From the NCBI GenBank assembly GCA_030142905.1, contig JASJOG010000181.1:310001-374000 (forward strand): 64,000 nucleotides of DNA. The letters are read 5' to 3'. The notes beneath the pieces are model-generated. The model was not told the origin of the DNA. It saw only the letters and a program-made list of their open reading frames with translations, and made no database searches. Each line of letters starts with the position of its first letter. Position 1 is the stretch's first letter. Shown one piece after another: positions 10,901 to 25,900 of the stretch. A program made the translations under genes and the position numbers. Origin of the DNA: Heliopora coerulea. Lineage: Eukaryota > Cnidaria > Anthozoa > Scleralcyonacea > Helioporidae.

Positions 10901-13900
10901 AATAAATACAGGATTGTGATCTTGGATCTAAGATTAAGATCTTTCAAGAGATCTAAGATCACTATCCTGTATCCATTTCGCTCTCACGATGTTACGTGTA
11001 AAGTGACGAAACGTTAGCTACATTAAAGGATTCTTATTATGCCTGTCTTAAAAATTATCTGCTGGGCAATAATTTTCATTACGAAACAATTATCTTGTTT
11101 TTAGAAAACAATCTTAAATATAAAGAAGGGGACTAGAAGAATCTGGCCTTGAGTTTTTCTATGGCACTTATAAGGCTGCCACAAAAGCTGCCACCTCCTA
11201 GTTCATAAGGTAAACAGCGAGACGACGAGTGTGAGAAGAGTACACTAGAGCCCAGATCACCAACTGTCCCCTAGTTCACAAGGTAAACAGCGAGACAACG
11301 AGTGTGAGAGAAGTACGCTAGAGCCTAGATCACCAACTGCTACCTAGTTCACAAGTTAAACAGCGAGACAACAAGTGGGAGAAGAGCACACTAGAGCCCA
11401 GATCACCAACTGCCAGACTTAATTCGCAACAATTTAGAAAAATCCAGTAATTTCATTAAACTTTATTTCGCATACTGGGCTCCAATCGAACTACCGTAGT
11501 GGCGGTCCCCCCGCTTCCACCTCCCATAATTCAACGTGCTTGAGTCTCTTCGGAAAAGAAGCTGCTCAGAAAGATTTTCGAAGCATAAGCTTACCATAAG
11601 CCCACCATTCACGTAATTGTGAAGTCCTGACATTATACTGCTATTTCAAAAACTTAGAAAAATCTTTTGTTATTATATATTACCTGAACCTATGATTGCA
11701 GAATGATCGTCAACAATCATTACTTTTGAATGCACGTAAATTAGTTCCGTAATCTAGATAAAAAAACCCGGACATAACTTATCATTTGCTCATTTTTTTT
11801 ATCTCTCATACCCTTTAAAAAGGCATTTTTCAAACAGAAGTTGCAAACTTACAGGTGTTCTTCCAGCATCCTCGTATTTCCGGAGACTGCAGATTGATAC
11901 GTAGTCGCGTGGATTCTCAACTGTGTTTTTTTTAAAAGAAAATTCAACTATATGGTCAGTCACGGTGGGTGAACGTTAGGGTTAAGATCAGAGCCCTACC
12001 TAGGTGGTAATTCACCCGGGACAAATTCTGTTGGAGGCGCTTCTTCGTCGCTCTCTAACACACCCCAAGCTCTTTATTTTATAATTGCACACGGGTACTG
12101 TCGGTATACAACCACTAATCGACGTGAGGGGACGGGTTATTATTGTGCTTTTTCATTTTTATTCCTCAGAATAAACTTGAAAATTTAAAACAGGTGCTTC
12201 CTAGTCTTGACAGCTACAAAGTCGTCAATAACGTTGTGAAGTCGAGGCGCTGATTTAACATTTTGTTGAGCCTTGCAAAACATTATTCAATCTGGTAACA
12301 ATAACCAAAAAAGTCGAATGTTTATTTCTGAAAGTGTCGTCTTATAAAAGTTTCCCAGGGCAAACGCCCAAATGGACCCAACCCTAGGTGCAGCAGTGGT
12401 TAAAACATTTTCACCGTACTAAATTGCGTTCGCCGATGTGACAAGCATGAAACAGTTTTCTTTCATAACGACTGACAATTGCTCGTAACTGTTGATGGTG
12501 GCGAGCTAAAGCGAGCACCAAGAGTCACAAAATATATCAAACCGTTTGAAAAGAATTAATCTGCCGGTGGTGATTTCTAGTTTTACAAGCACCAAGGTGA
12601 ATTATCGAAAATTTTGTCCCATCATTTTAGTACCAGTCCCTTACTATATGTGATGAGCTTTTAGAACAATAATTCAGAAAGGCCGAATCCTTCTATGAGG
12701 AAGCTAAAGCTTCATAATGTCTAGTTTGATAATTTCAGGCAAGTGAATATATTTCTAAATCTTTCTTCAACCTCCACACAAACTAATCAGAAAGTTACAG
12801 CTTAATTGTCTACAGATTTATTCACTTCTCTACCCACGTGATTCTCTACTTCTCAATTACCCATTCACCAACAATACTTACCTACCCAACTGACCACTTT
12901 TTTACCTACTTATCTACTGTGATACATCTGTTCCTCACTCCCTCTCCAGCTAACTACCCATTTTCCCACCTCCCCACCCATCTACCTATCTACCCACCTC
13001 CTTACCCTACTAGTTACCCACCTACTTACTTACCTATCTTCCTACCAGAATACCAACACACCTCCCTAGCAATCAAACCACCTCCCTAGTGTTTTAGCTT
13101 CCTACTTGTCTAACCACCCAGCTACCCATGACGCCATTCAACTAGGAGATTAAATTAGCCGTCTTTTTAAGCTTACCTCCATTTTGTTGAAGCCTTTCAA
13201 TGAGCGAATATCCTCCTCGACACAGTGACGAATAGTTCCAATGAGATATAACACAAATTGAGTTTCCAGAAGCGTTTCCAATTTCACCTACAAAGCACGT
13301 AATAGGAGTAATTATCATCCTTCACTGCGTGAGTCACTAGAGTACTAGCTCAGGCCCAAGAAAGTCTTTCCTGAAGGTAACACTGAGCAGACAAGATGTT
13401 TTCCCAGAATAAGGAATACAACTCCTACAGCGGAGATACAACACTTTCAAGTGCGCCTGTGATAAAATTTTGGCATTCAACATCTTACATTTTGAAAACT
13501 GCTTGCAATTCTTACCAATTTTGCTAAATTCTGGAAAGTAGTGCGGACGCCATTACCGAAAGTTGAGCCGAGAAACTAACGGAGGAAGTACGTCAACGGC
13601 TGAAAACAAGAACTATAAAAAGCCAATTGTCTCGGGAATATACAGATATGTGAAGAAAATTCTCACCAATATTAGACATTTCGAAAGCTTTTTGAAGAAA
13701 GCGACATAGAATAAGTGAACAACCGTCAATCATAAATAGTCTATTAAGCTTTTGACTTCACAACTAAAGACATCGTTGTGAAATTCTGGGCTCGGCAACA
13801 ACTTTAGAATAATTACAAACGGAATTTTCACAGCTCTGTAAAAGGAAATAATAGTGATGGAATGTTTGATATTCGTTTCTTTCCACAAACTAGAATGGTT

Positions 13901-16900
13901 ATCAACCTAAAGTGGCATATAGTGCATGAAAATTTGCTTTAAAAGTTAGATAATATTCATCCCTGAAGCACTTTAACCGAAACAAAAGCGGGATTTTTTT
14001 AAATTTCCTTCTTGCCCTCATTTTGTCAAGTGAGCAGAACTGTTTCGAACACATGGCCAGAAATGAAAGGTACCGCGGCGGAAAGTTAATTAACTTTCTT
14101 CAAAACTTTAATGTGAAAGTAGAATTCGCGGTGTAGGTAAGAGTCTGCCATTACCTTCAAAAGCAGGCAGGAGGGGCATTACAATGAAAACCTTGAAGTT
14201 CTCGCCGTTTCTAGAAAACGAACAAAAGTTCACTTATTCGACATGTTCAACATCAAAAAAATCCTGAAGTAACAAGAAAGAAAAATTCGCTATTATCCTA
14301 CACTGTTGAAAACAGCTACAACTTAGCGGTTCATAGATCACTTAATAGAATGTGCCTTCGCGTACCGTAGATCGTCTTGCTATGCATTACAATGGAAATT
14401 ATAACTTAAGGAGCTATGCTATCGGGCGAAATTGCTACAAACCCAAATTCTATGGGACAGTCACTGGGTCATTATCCTTCCAAAGTCTAGACTTTAGAGT
14501 GTCTTACCAGTTAGGATAAGTTGTCCAAAAGGTAAACTCTGTTCCAACACGGAATAAGGCCGCTATTAGTTTACATGGCTAACGTCACAAGGACCGGTTT
14601 ACTCGTCAAAGTGTTAAAGAAATTAAAATAAAAAAAGGAGACACGCGACGATAAAAGAGGGAGTTCCTCGAACCAGCCAGCATTGATTTGGTGTGCAGTG
14701 ATAGCCAATTTGTGCAGAGATAAATCAGATATGGGCAGCGATTAACGAGTTTTTGGGCAGTGATAAAAACTTTTATTCAGAATGATGTTTTTATCACAGA
14801 ACATCACATTTTCGAGCAACATTTTAACTACAGATTTCCTTTGTGCATTCTTCATGAATTAATGGTTTGCGACCTTCCTTGTTTCACTATAGTGACCGTC
14901 GTACTTACTTGTGTGCTGCGGTTATCCGACTGACCAAAGCGTCTCCTACACTGTTCTTAACAAAAGGTGGCAGAGAAGTAATGAAGAATTGATTCTGCAA
15001 AACAAACAACCGAAAAGTTTAGCAGCTCTCTCCGTTCATTATACAGCCTACAAAGCTACAGTATTTACGTCCGCCGTTTGATCTTCAGGCATAAATCAGG
15101 GACATAGGAAGCTAGCTGAAGTTACGGGGGCCAGGAGCAAAATTTAATTACAAGATGAGCATTATTCGGTCAACGTTTACATCGACTTTATTGTTGACAA
15201 TACTGCGACAATACGTACAATTTTACTCCAACGGTGAGGAATATTACAGTAGATTGCTAATTTATTCATGAAGAGACTAAATACAGTTGTAAAATGTTGC
15301 AGCTTTTGTAACCTTTAATTTCTACGATACTTAAAGTGATGGTTGGAACTTTTATCTTGTCCTGGTTTTCGTTCGCGTTTGTGTGACACGAATGTTTTCC
15401 ATAAGATGGTGAGGGACAGTTCGATCACAAATTATCAAAAAACGACGCATCTCACTCCTAAGTATTGTAAACAACGAATAAACATGCAGCCAATTCTACC
15501 TTTACGTATTATCAACCACGTCGACACGGCAACAAACATGCCTTACAAGCGATTACATGGAGATTTTCAGCCCGGCCTTCTCTCATAAAATAATTGAAAA
15601 ACGGAGCTCGCGATTACATGAAGAAAATTTCAGCTCGGTTTGAGCTACCCGGGCTGAAAAATACCATGTAACCGCACGAAAAAATTTCAACCCGAGCTGA
15701 AAAGATGATTGACAGGCGTGGGAAGACGCAAATTGCCAAAATAAAAACGGCTACCGACAAATTCCTGCCTGGGTTAACTTCCGATTTTAGTTTCAGCATG
15801 GGCCGAAATATTTCATGTAATCGTGACTTTTTTCAATCCGGTCTGCCGGGTTGAAATTTTCCCATGTAATCAGTCCCAAAAAGGTATTTTCATTTAAGGC
15901 AACTGTAGGCTGCGATCTGGAACCAAACGACCACGAAAAGCTCGCTAAAGTTCGCTACAGACTTACGACTTTACGGAAAACTGGGCCCGACTTCGACTCA
16001 GGAAGGGATATCGCAAACTGAACTCACCTCAATGTATATATAGTGCTTGGATTTATTGATAAGATTAATATACGCGTTGTAAATCGAAGTCTCGGTTGGA
16101 ACACCCGCTGACCACTGTCCAACTGATCGAATGACCTAAACGAAAAACGATAGTTATTTGACCAGGAACGTTTGCTCACTGATTTGTTATGCTAGAACAC
16201 TTATTCCTTGTGGCTGATTTGTGGAAATGGGCAACTAGAGACTGGAAACGCTGACTGAAGAAAGGAAAACATAAGTGAAGATCGTTGAAGAACGAGAAAG
16301 TGAAGGAGAAAAAGAAGGAAAAGGAAAATGAGGAGAAGGAGAAAGAGATCGAAGGAAAAGGAAAATCAAAATAATAAAGAGAAGGAGAAAGAGGAGAAGA
16401 AGAAGGAGAATGAAAATAAGAAAGGGAAGGAGGAGGAAAAGTAGAAAGGGAAGGAAAAGAAAAATAAGAAAGAGAAGGAGAAAGAGAAGGATAATGGGAA
16501 AGAGAAGGACAATGGGAAAGAGGAGGATGAGAAAAAGAAAGAAAAGAAGGAAAATAAGAAAGAGAAGGAGAAGGAGAAAGAGAAGGAAAATAAGGAAGAT
16601 ATGGAGATGGACAAGAAGGAAAAGGAGAAGGCATCGAAGGAGATATTTTAAAAAAAGAGAAGAATGGCAATGAGAAGAAGAAGAAGAGATACTGAATATA
16701 ATTTAGTGAATCAATAATTCTATCAATACTTGACAATTGACGGTTCTAGTCCTCACTCCTGCCGGGGCGTTATCGCAAAGTCCATTGTATGATTTTGGCA
16801 GTAGAAAAGGAAAGAATGGGTCTGACTTCTTTTTCTCCAACTGGAAACAAATATTAGAAAACGTTGACACGACTATTGTTTCTTCGACAAACAAGATACA

Positions 16901-19900
16901 AAAATTATCGGTTTCGTGTCCTTAATTTAGTATAGTCGATCAAAATCCATTGCCAGCCGACAATTTGAAAAAAATATAAGACAAAATATAATCCGATAAA
17001 AAACATCTTGTAAACTCAAGATGTTTATTTTCGGAATATGTTTTGTCTTATATAAAATGTAGGATTCCGATGGTTTCTGCTCTCAGTAACAATCTCCTCG
17101 AACGGCCGATTCCCTTTATTTGTCTGCTGAATACAATTACCAGAAGGTTTTTGGAAATCTTCTTTGTTAAGGACTGTTTATACGTGCAATTTTCTGCCTT
17201 GCGATTGACATCTTGGAGTATGTGTTTAACTGATATGGGTGTCGAGGTCATACTGCAGCCAATCATTAGCGGATGTCTTGCCGCATAGACTGTCGTCAGT
17301 TTATTACATGCACCAGGATGACAATCGCAAAATCGCACCTGTAAACTGGCCTTCATGCTAATGCAGGTAACTGTCTCTCTAATCCATTTGGTATTAAATA
17401 TTGGCATCAAAAAGAAAACGCCCCAAGGTATTCTGGTGCTTGTATTCAACTCACGTAATAAACGAAACAGGGAATTCACTTGTTCATTTGGTTTCGTGTA
17501 AAGAGGCATGGGTGCTTATGAGTTCAACAGCGTTGAAGCAGTACGGTTATCTGATGTTAGTATAATTCCACAGGTGATTATCGAAAGCCCCGCGTGGTGA
17601 TTGGCCAGAAAATTACGTCATAAATCTCGATATTCACCTACAGGTGATTATAACAGTGAAGGCTCAGAAGCAAGATGGCGGCTACCTTTGTAAATATTAC
17701 CGAAGAGATTTTAGAAGTGCTAGTTCACTACATTCTTTCAAATAATAACCTGTGTAATTATACCAAAACAATTATTCGCCTCAGGCTCAGTAAATATTAT
17801 TGAATAATCCCCACGACTTCGTCTATTACTCAACAATATTCACTGAGACTGAGGCGAAGTGAAAATTAGTTGAAGTTTATCGTCTTGGTTTAGTCAAGTC
17901 TTGAGAAACACATTTCGACTGCCTGAGCGGTGGTCATCTGCAGAGCTAAAAGAAAGAAAGCGTGCAAAGTTTGCCCATTCACATGCCTGGTTTCTACGTA
18001 AGAGACAGGTGTGTTTATGAGAAAAGGTCAACGTTTTTTTTTTAATGTGCTGATGACGTTGTATGTAACATCACACAGTTGATTATTCAAGACACTGGGG
18101 CATGAAGTGAAGTTTTTAAAAAGTCGTTTGTTTGATAACAGTTTGATTGAGAAAACTTACTTTACGTGTAAACACATGGCTCGATTTGAGAGAGTAAATT
18201 AACACACCGGACAACCGTGTCATGTGTGGCGGTCTGAAATTGTATAGTGCTGAAATTGACCTGCTCATCCGTACTTTCTATCTGCGCCGGCAGTAATATC
18301 AGCGGTAGATATCCCGTGCTGAGACTGCACAACACCAGCACACCATGTTTAAGGTAGATCGGACTACTTCTCGCTTTACCTCGCTTTATTTAACAATTAA
18401 CCAGGCCATAAATTAATTTACTAATCGACCAATTCGATTGCGACATACATGTAAGACTTGAGCGAGTATGATTTGTTTTATTATATTTAATAAATTTTTA
18501 AGACGAACTCAACGCCGCGCGTGTGTTCGATTCGAGGTGCACTCTACAGTAGTTATATTCAATTGATTGACAAACATACTACAATCTTCTTCCTGAACAA
18601 AAGTTAAAATGACACCATAAAATTTACAATTATATGCATGGAAAAGTTGCCTAATGCTTTAGCACTTGTCACTTGAAGCTGGAAATTCCTTTGAAAGAGC
18701 ATCAAAAGCACCGTGAATCCTGCTATGAAAACGGATGTCACAAACATTAACTTAAAATGTATATATTCTTCAGATTATTGAGATTTCTATGGACAACGTT
18801 GAAATACATTCACAGACTGCTACAAACTCGAATTCGACCCATGCGGAGATTGCACCTTCTGTTTCGAGCAATTACACTAGTTTTGAATACAATCTCAGCA
18901 CGATGGCAATCTCAGACCTCCACATCTGTTGCACGCCGTCCATTAACGACGTTCTACCGAACATTGTCCGATGACCGGGATTAACAGCAAGTCCCGAGGT
19001 TAAAGGTTTGACTTCCGTAAGGGGATCAGAACACGTTTCTGAGTAAACTGTTTGAGAACATGCGCATCGATATCGACCAAGCTACCACATTTTTACCATT
19101 GTAAATTTACCTTGGTGAAATTCCATCTCTGGATAAAGTGTCTCGCCACATCACGGGCGATACAACCCCAAACACAAACAGCTACATCGTGCCATGGCAT
19201 CCTGTTTATACTACCGCGGTCGATGATGTCTGAAAAAAAAAATAAACATGTTAATTAAAATGGAGAGAAATGTCGGTGTCAGGAGAAGCAGTAATGTCGA
19301 AAAAGAAAAAAGCGGTAAAAAAGATGGAATAGGGCATGCTCGGGACTACGTTCATGTACAGTATATCAAAATGAAAACTTGAAAACCAAAGAGAAAAGAA
19401 TGGAAAATGAAATGAAGATGAAAGAAAAAAACTCTTAAGGGCACTCCTTACACACTCTCAGTATAAAAGAAGAATGCAATTTTCATCGTCAGAAAATTCC
19501 AAATTAATACTTTTCAGGAGAATGAAGCATTGTGAAAAAAGTAGAAACATTTTAGCTTTCAAGTTAATACAGTGAAAAGTGATGCCCAGGTTGGTATGGA
19601 ACGGTTATTGTTCAAAACGTCTCGTGATCACCATTCAACCTAATTTAATTTGAAAAAGAGTTCTGGACCTTCCAATCTGTTTTTCGTTCAACCTTTTAAA
19701 ATAAAAATATTCCGAAATATAGAGACATCTTGGAAAACTCAAGATATGGGTCATATATTCGTCTTGTTTTGACTCATATCTTGAGTTTTCCAAGATGTCT
19801 CTATTTTTCGGAATTTGTTTTATTTTATACTTTTTGAAGTTGTCGGCTGGTTTTTTTTTTTTTTTTTTTTTGTGTGTGTATGTGTGTGCGTGTGTGTGTG

Positions 19901-22900
19901 TATGTGTTTTTGAGTGACAGTTGTACTCATTCAAGCTTATTTTCAATATGCTTCCACGATCGGCCGCCATGATTGTTATCCTGAGATGCAAATCATGCTG
20001 CAACTTGGGCCCAGGATCCTTGCAAAATTCAGTAAAAAGATTAGGGTCGGCAATTTCGGTGGCCAAAAACTAAGTAGAGTCGGGACACCAGAAACCCATG
20101 TATTTTTTTATTTTGGCCTCATGTAGTCAGGTCTAGCCTACAATCCAAATCTTACCCTGGTAAGGTTTATGAAGATCTGTAAAATCCTTCCTGATGGGAT
20201 TAGAATAATCCTTTCCTAACCAAAGGCGAGCTTGTCCGAACAGTTTCCGTGATCTGGACCTCTTTAGATCCTGAGAAGCTGCCTTTTCATTCTGAGATCT
20301 TATGTGGCTGGCAAATGCAGAGGTAGTCGCAGCTTGTAAGAAGAGGCTACCAATTTTGGCAATTTCCATATTCTGTGAAAAACCATGAAAAGTTAAGCAG
20401 CCAGTTTTCAAGGGCAACCATTTTGCCCAAACCCAGCTGAATAGGGAAACAAGGGGGAAAATTTAGTTACTCGATATTTCAGACGAGACAACGTGATCGT
20501 TACCTTGCTTCACTAAACGCTGCTTTTCCATGTATCAGAATTCATCGATATTCGTCAGAATTCATGTTTTGCAATCAATTACGGTGGATTCCAACATCTG
20601 AAAGCCGCCATTAATATATGAAAATCGTGCTTCGTATTTTATCCCAATTCATCGGAATTGATCGGAATTCATCCCAAGGAATCAAAAAATTTGTTTCTTC
20701 CGATAAACACGATATATTAAAACCAGAAATAGGGTGAAATCCGTCCTGAGGTTTTCATAAGTCAGAAGCCATCTTGACTGATGGCAAATCATGAATTCCA
20801 ACGAATTCTGATGAATTGCGATTTATGAAAACCAACCTTAATGTAAAAAGAAAATTTTATCCTTCACAATACCCTTACTAATATATTCAAAGTTGTTAAA
20901 TGTTTTTTCTCAAACTCATTAATAATTTGAGGAAATCTCGAAGGACATCCATGACAGCAAAAAATTTGGAAATTTGCTCTTAATTGCCATAAAATTTAGA
21001 CAACTTTAAACCTGATTTTCCCTTTAAATTAATTCGGATTCTTTTGAGAAGCCAGATCATATGCTCCAAAGCCAGGTTCAATCTGATTTCGAAACACCTC
21101 AAAGATGATTAAAAAGATCGGCTGTCGCCTCGTTTTACGACCCATTTCTCCGTCTTTTGGCAATCACACCAAACACTCCTTCTCGTATATGATCCATCAC
21201 TTCACCTACTTCTTTGTTTTAATCTCATAAACGTTGGTAGTAGGTTAGCGAAGTACACTTCTGCTTGAGTGAGCCCCTCGAACATTGAATATCTTCCAAC
21301 ACCAACGTTTTCACCAAATTTTCCCGTCTACATTACTTAGAGGCTGATATAAGAATACAATATTGCGTAGACTGTGATAAATAAGGTAAAAAGTTAAAAT
21401 GTTGATAACTGCCATGACTGATCTCTCGTGACTTTGAGACCAGTCACGGCAGTTATGAACATTTTAACATTGACCTTATTTATCACTGTCTACGCAGTAT
21501 TCTATTCTTACATCATTGTCTGGATTTTTCACCGCTGCAACCCTATGCCTAATCTTAAGAAGTTTTGTCATCGTGAATTCTTTGAGATCAGCCACGGCAA
21601 TTATCAACATTTTAACTTTTTACCTCACTTAGAGGCTCCTTACTTGAGACTGGTACCCGTATGAAGTCAGACCAACACGACTTGAAATCACTCCCCATAC
21701 AAATCCTTGTTTTCAACCCCGTTTACACTGTAACATTTAGGGCACGGCACAGCAAATTAGCCGTGCGAGACCTACATATACAGAAATGCAAGACACGGCT
21801 AAATTTTCAGTCATGGACGTGCCAAAATTTTAGCCGTGCCGTGCTCAAAATGTTAACAGCGTAAACGGCGTTTAAATTTACACGAGACCTGTTCTAAAAA
21901 AAAGTCTGGACCGATCTCACTCATTTCGGTTGTTAGACCGACACGAATGAGTTCAGACCGGTTCGAACTCGGACCGGTGCGAAATTTTTTTCATGAAAAC
22001 GCGATATATCTCCAGTTCGACTATTGACGTGACAAAAAATATGAAAAACATTTTCACTGTGAACGAAAATTCGAAATGCGGTCGGAAATATTTGTAAGAA
22101 CATGGCTTTAGTTTCACTTCGGTCTCGTGTAAACACTTCAGCAGTCTAAATGGTAGCAGTCTGAATTCGTCCCGGTCTTGTCTAACTAGCCCCTTATTAT
22201 AAGGGACTCACTATGGCAAACATACCGTCCGGTTACGGCGTTCAGGTAAAATTGCAGATCCAAAATCAGTCAGGTAATGCTTGTGGTTGTCCCAACGTCC
22301 ATAGCACAAGTCTAGTCCTGAAATGAAAACAGGTCTAGTCTAGTGTCTATTTATAATTATTTATCCTAGATAATCCTATCAGCTAGCTAAGCTGTTCTTT
22401 CTAGAGGTCCAGTAAAGGCCACCCCTCATGGGTCCAGTGTTACTGCAAGAAGGAACCGGAGTACCAGGAGAAAACCTGCGGTGTTTGGTACAGTCAAAGT
22501 GGACAACACTCTTCCCTCATGTGACCAAGGTAACTTTAATCAGATAACTGCATGAAGCCGGAATCGAACGCAAGTCACAATGGTGAGAGACACGTGTACT
22601 ATATAACACCGTACATGGCACCAGTATCCCCAAACTAGTCGAATCAATGGTAACGATGAAAGGCTTGTGAAAGGAATAAAGTTAGAAAAATGTTTAGAAA
22701 CAAAATGGACAAGGCAGAAAAAGTAAGCAAAAGAAGTGACCAGAGGAAAAAAGACACGAGAATTAAAAATACCTCCAAGGAAAACGACCTTCTGGTCCAC
22801 GCACACAATTTTTTCGTGGTGTGCCCAGTAAAATATGCCAGTTTTACCAGGCGTGTGATCGGGGTGTCGCAATACCTGGACCAAACAACATATATACAAT

Positions 22901-25900
22901 ATATAAGTCAATATATAAAAAATGTGCACAATATATGTTACTATATAAAAAATATACACAATATAATAGTCAAAATATATGAAAAAATGTACACAATATA
23001 AGTCAATATACAAAAACAAGACAGGTTCTAATACTTTTAAAGCGCCTGAAGATGTTTCCCAAAGTTTAATTAACAATATTCACCGAGCTAGAGGCAAGTA
23101 ATTCTTTTAGTATAACTACACATGTAATTATTTAAAAGAAAGTAGTGAATAAGTAGCTTTAACAATTCCTTCGTAACGTTTACAAAGGTGGCCACCATTT
23201 TGCTTCTGTGCCTTCACTCTTTTATCCACTTGTAGGTGAATACGGAGAATTATGACGTAATTTTCGCGGGCCAATCAGCACGCGTGTATTTTTGATAATC
23301 ACCTGTGTAATTATACTAATAGCCACATAGTTTTACATTCTACAATTTTTCAAAGAAAAAAGAGCACACTTTTGCCTTTAATAATATAGACATAGAATAC
23401 TGCGTAGACAGTGTTAAGGTAAAAAGTTCAAAGGTTGGTAACTGCCGTGACTAATCTCAAAGTTACCAACTAATCTCCAAGTAACTAACCTTTGAACTTT
23501 CTACTTTTGCCTTTGATAGTTCTTTTCTTCATTTACTCTCTTCAAAGACTCAACATGCAAAATTATGGATCATGCTTGTCGGTACTTGAAACCAGATTGC
23601 CGAAGGGACAGCCATTTACTAAAATTTGGTTGCCCAATTCTGGTCCGGAAAAACCGATCCTGACTTAAACACAGGATTGGAAATGGTACTACCACTGACA
23701 ATGGAACTAATCCTAATGCCAACATTGACACTGGCACTGGCACGGGCTCTGACACTACCTCGAAGACTGGGACTAGTCTTGACAACAGCACTGACACTGA
23801 CACTTAGGTTACGTTTACATTATAGCAAAAGTCTTCGGATTCAAAAAGTATTCGGTTTCATGCAGAAAATGCATTCGGATTTGTTGGTCGGTTACACAGG
23901 AAAAAGTATCTGGGTTAGTTGCATCCTCGTGTTAAACGTCAGCAGTGCTTTTTTTATCCGAAAATGGACGTAAATTCTCTCAAATTTTATTGAAAGGAAC
24001 CCTGGAAATATATATTTCTTTCCATTCTTTGTTTATTACAGCCTCTGATAAAAAAAAAGATTGTTCCACCACTGGCTACTTCTGTTGTTATACACATGCA
24101 AGAACGAGGAAAATTTTTCCGCAGTGTTAGCTCTTCCGATTCGAAGACTCCAGATTCTTTTCCAAACCCACATTTGTCCGTATTCGTGTGCAATGCGACG
24201 ACTTTTTGCACTGGATTAGTTATTTCAGAGTAAACTGCTACTTTGAATCCGAAGGAAAAGTCTCCGGATTGCCTACGAATCCGGAGAAAGTTGGTCTAGT
24301 GCAAACGTAGCCCTAAATGGACACCGGTTCGGGGGCTACCATTGACACGGACATCTATGCTGCCATCATCGCTTTACCTTAATATTAGCTGAATGAAGTT
24401 TTAGAAGAGCAGATTTGGTATATGTGCTTTGGATTGTGAGTGCCACCTCCATTTCCTTGTAAAGCAATACGTAGATCATCACACCAGCCTCCTAAATTCA
24501 TCGAGAGAGAAAACAAGTTAAGGCAATATCTTTTTTTGATATTTACATAAAGATAAAGCTAAAGAACTTTTATTTATACAGGGTAACCGTATCAGCTACC
24601 TGAGCTGTTCTCCCTAGTGGTTCAGTAAGGTCCACCCCTCATGGGTCCAGTGTTACTACAGGAGGAAACCGGAGTACCCGGAGAAAACCTGCGATGCTTG
24701 GTAGAGTCAAACTGGACAACATTGTTCTCACATGTGACAAAGGTAACTTGAATCAGATAACTGCACGGAGCCGGAATTAAATCCAAGTCAGTGGTGGGAG
24801 ACACGTGCACTACCACTGTGCCGCCAGCACCACCATGTACGTGTTTTGAATGTGTTTCGCTAAATGAAGCATTTTAAGTATGTTTTGGTGAATGTTGACT
24901 GTCCTAGTCCAAGCAGTGTTAAGAGAGATAGTTTGTGGTGTTTATTGCGAAATGAAGACACTGAGGATAGCCGCCGCTGAGGTCGTAGAAACTTCAGTCA
25001 CTATAGACACTTCAAACTGATCTTCCTAAGACTACGCTAGCCTGGACAATAAACCTTCCCAACCATAGGCGTAGAGTATGGGGGTCTAAGGAGATTCAGT
25101 CCCCTCCAAAGTTTTCAGAAGTCTTAGACCCTCTGGAATTTTACAGTAAATGACAAGTGACTGATAAAGGATAGGGTTTCTGACGTACTGGTTGGAGTTA
25201 TATAACCGACAAAGCCTCCCATGATGCACCTGAGAAAGAGAACTAAATCCAACATCGATAATCAAAAACTTAACTAGAAATCACTTTTGAACCTTGAATT
25301 CAGTTGCCACCATGAACGTGCACAAAGCTATCTTGCCCAATTGTCAATAGATAACTTTGATGACGATTTTATTTCAAAAACCAGAGTGAGAAGGAGCACA
25401 ATTCGGTTATATAACTAGAACTCTGATTTATATGATATTGAATAATGATATTAAGTACAGTACTCTTGATTCACTTGTTTGTTTAGTCTTGTCCAGTGTC
25501 AGTGTTCATCTAAAACATGTTCATGGTAGTATTCAAAATTTTAAATTTGTTTCTCAAAACCTTTATGCAAAGGTACTAAACCAGTGGTCGGCAAACCGTG
25601 GCCTGCGAGTCCATTTCACGTGGCCCGCGAACCATTTTCCAGACGTAATGTTATTCGGCCCGCCAACATGTTTCCCAAACATTATTTCTCACCACCTGAC
25701 TAGCCAGTCTAGTACTCTAGTAGTCCAGTCTAGTAAGAGGTAGATGTAAACTTTACATCGACGTGAAAATCAAATTATTAAAGTGATGTAATATATCACT
25801 TTAATAATTTAATTTCATATTTAAGCATTGTGTGACCCTTTTGTTTTACTTACCTCAATGACTAGACGGCTAGAACGCTAAAATCTAGCATAATGCTAGA

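Noticed and set aside
11195..11415. Regular repeats considered as a CRISPR array
   Set aside because: Eukaryotic intron, whole units repeated without unique spacers.
11597..11629. Possible 33-base minus-strand exon between 'gtcag' and 'gtaagc'
   Set aside because: Its translation does not match the PLD block expected there; the true next exon (ANINDRS block) is at 10321-10394.
16176..16736. 186-codon Ser/Phe/Pro open frame on the minus strand
   Set aside because: Polypurine tract read in reverse; no start context or homology.
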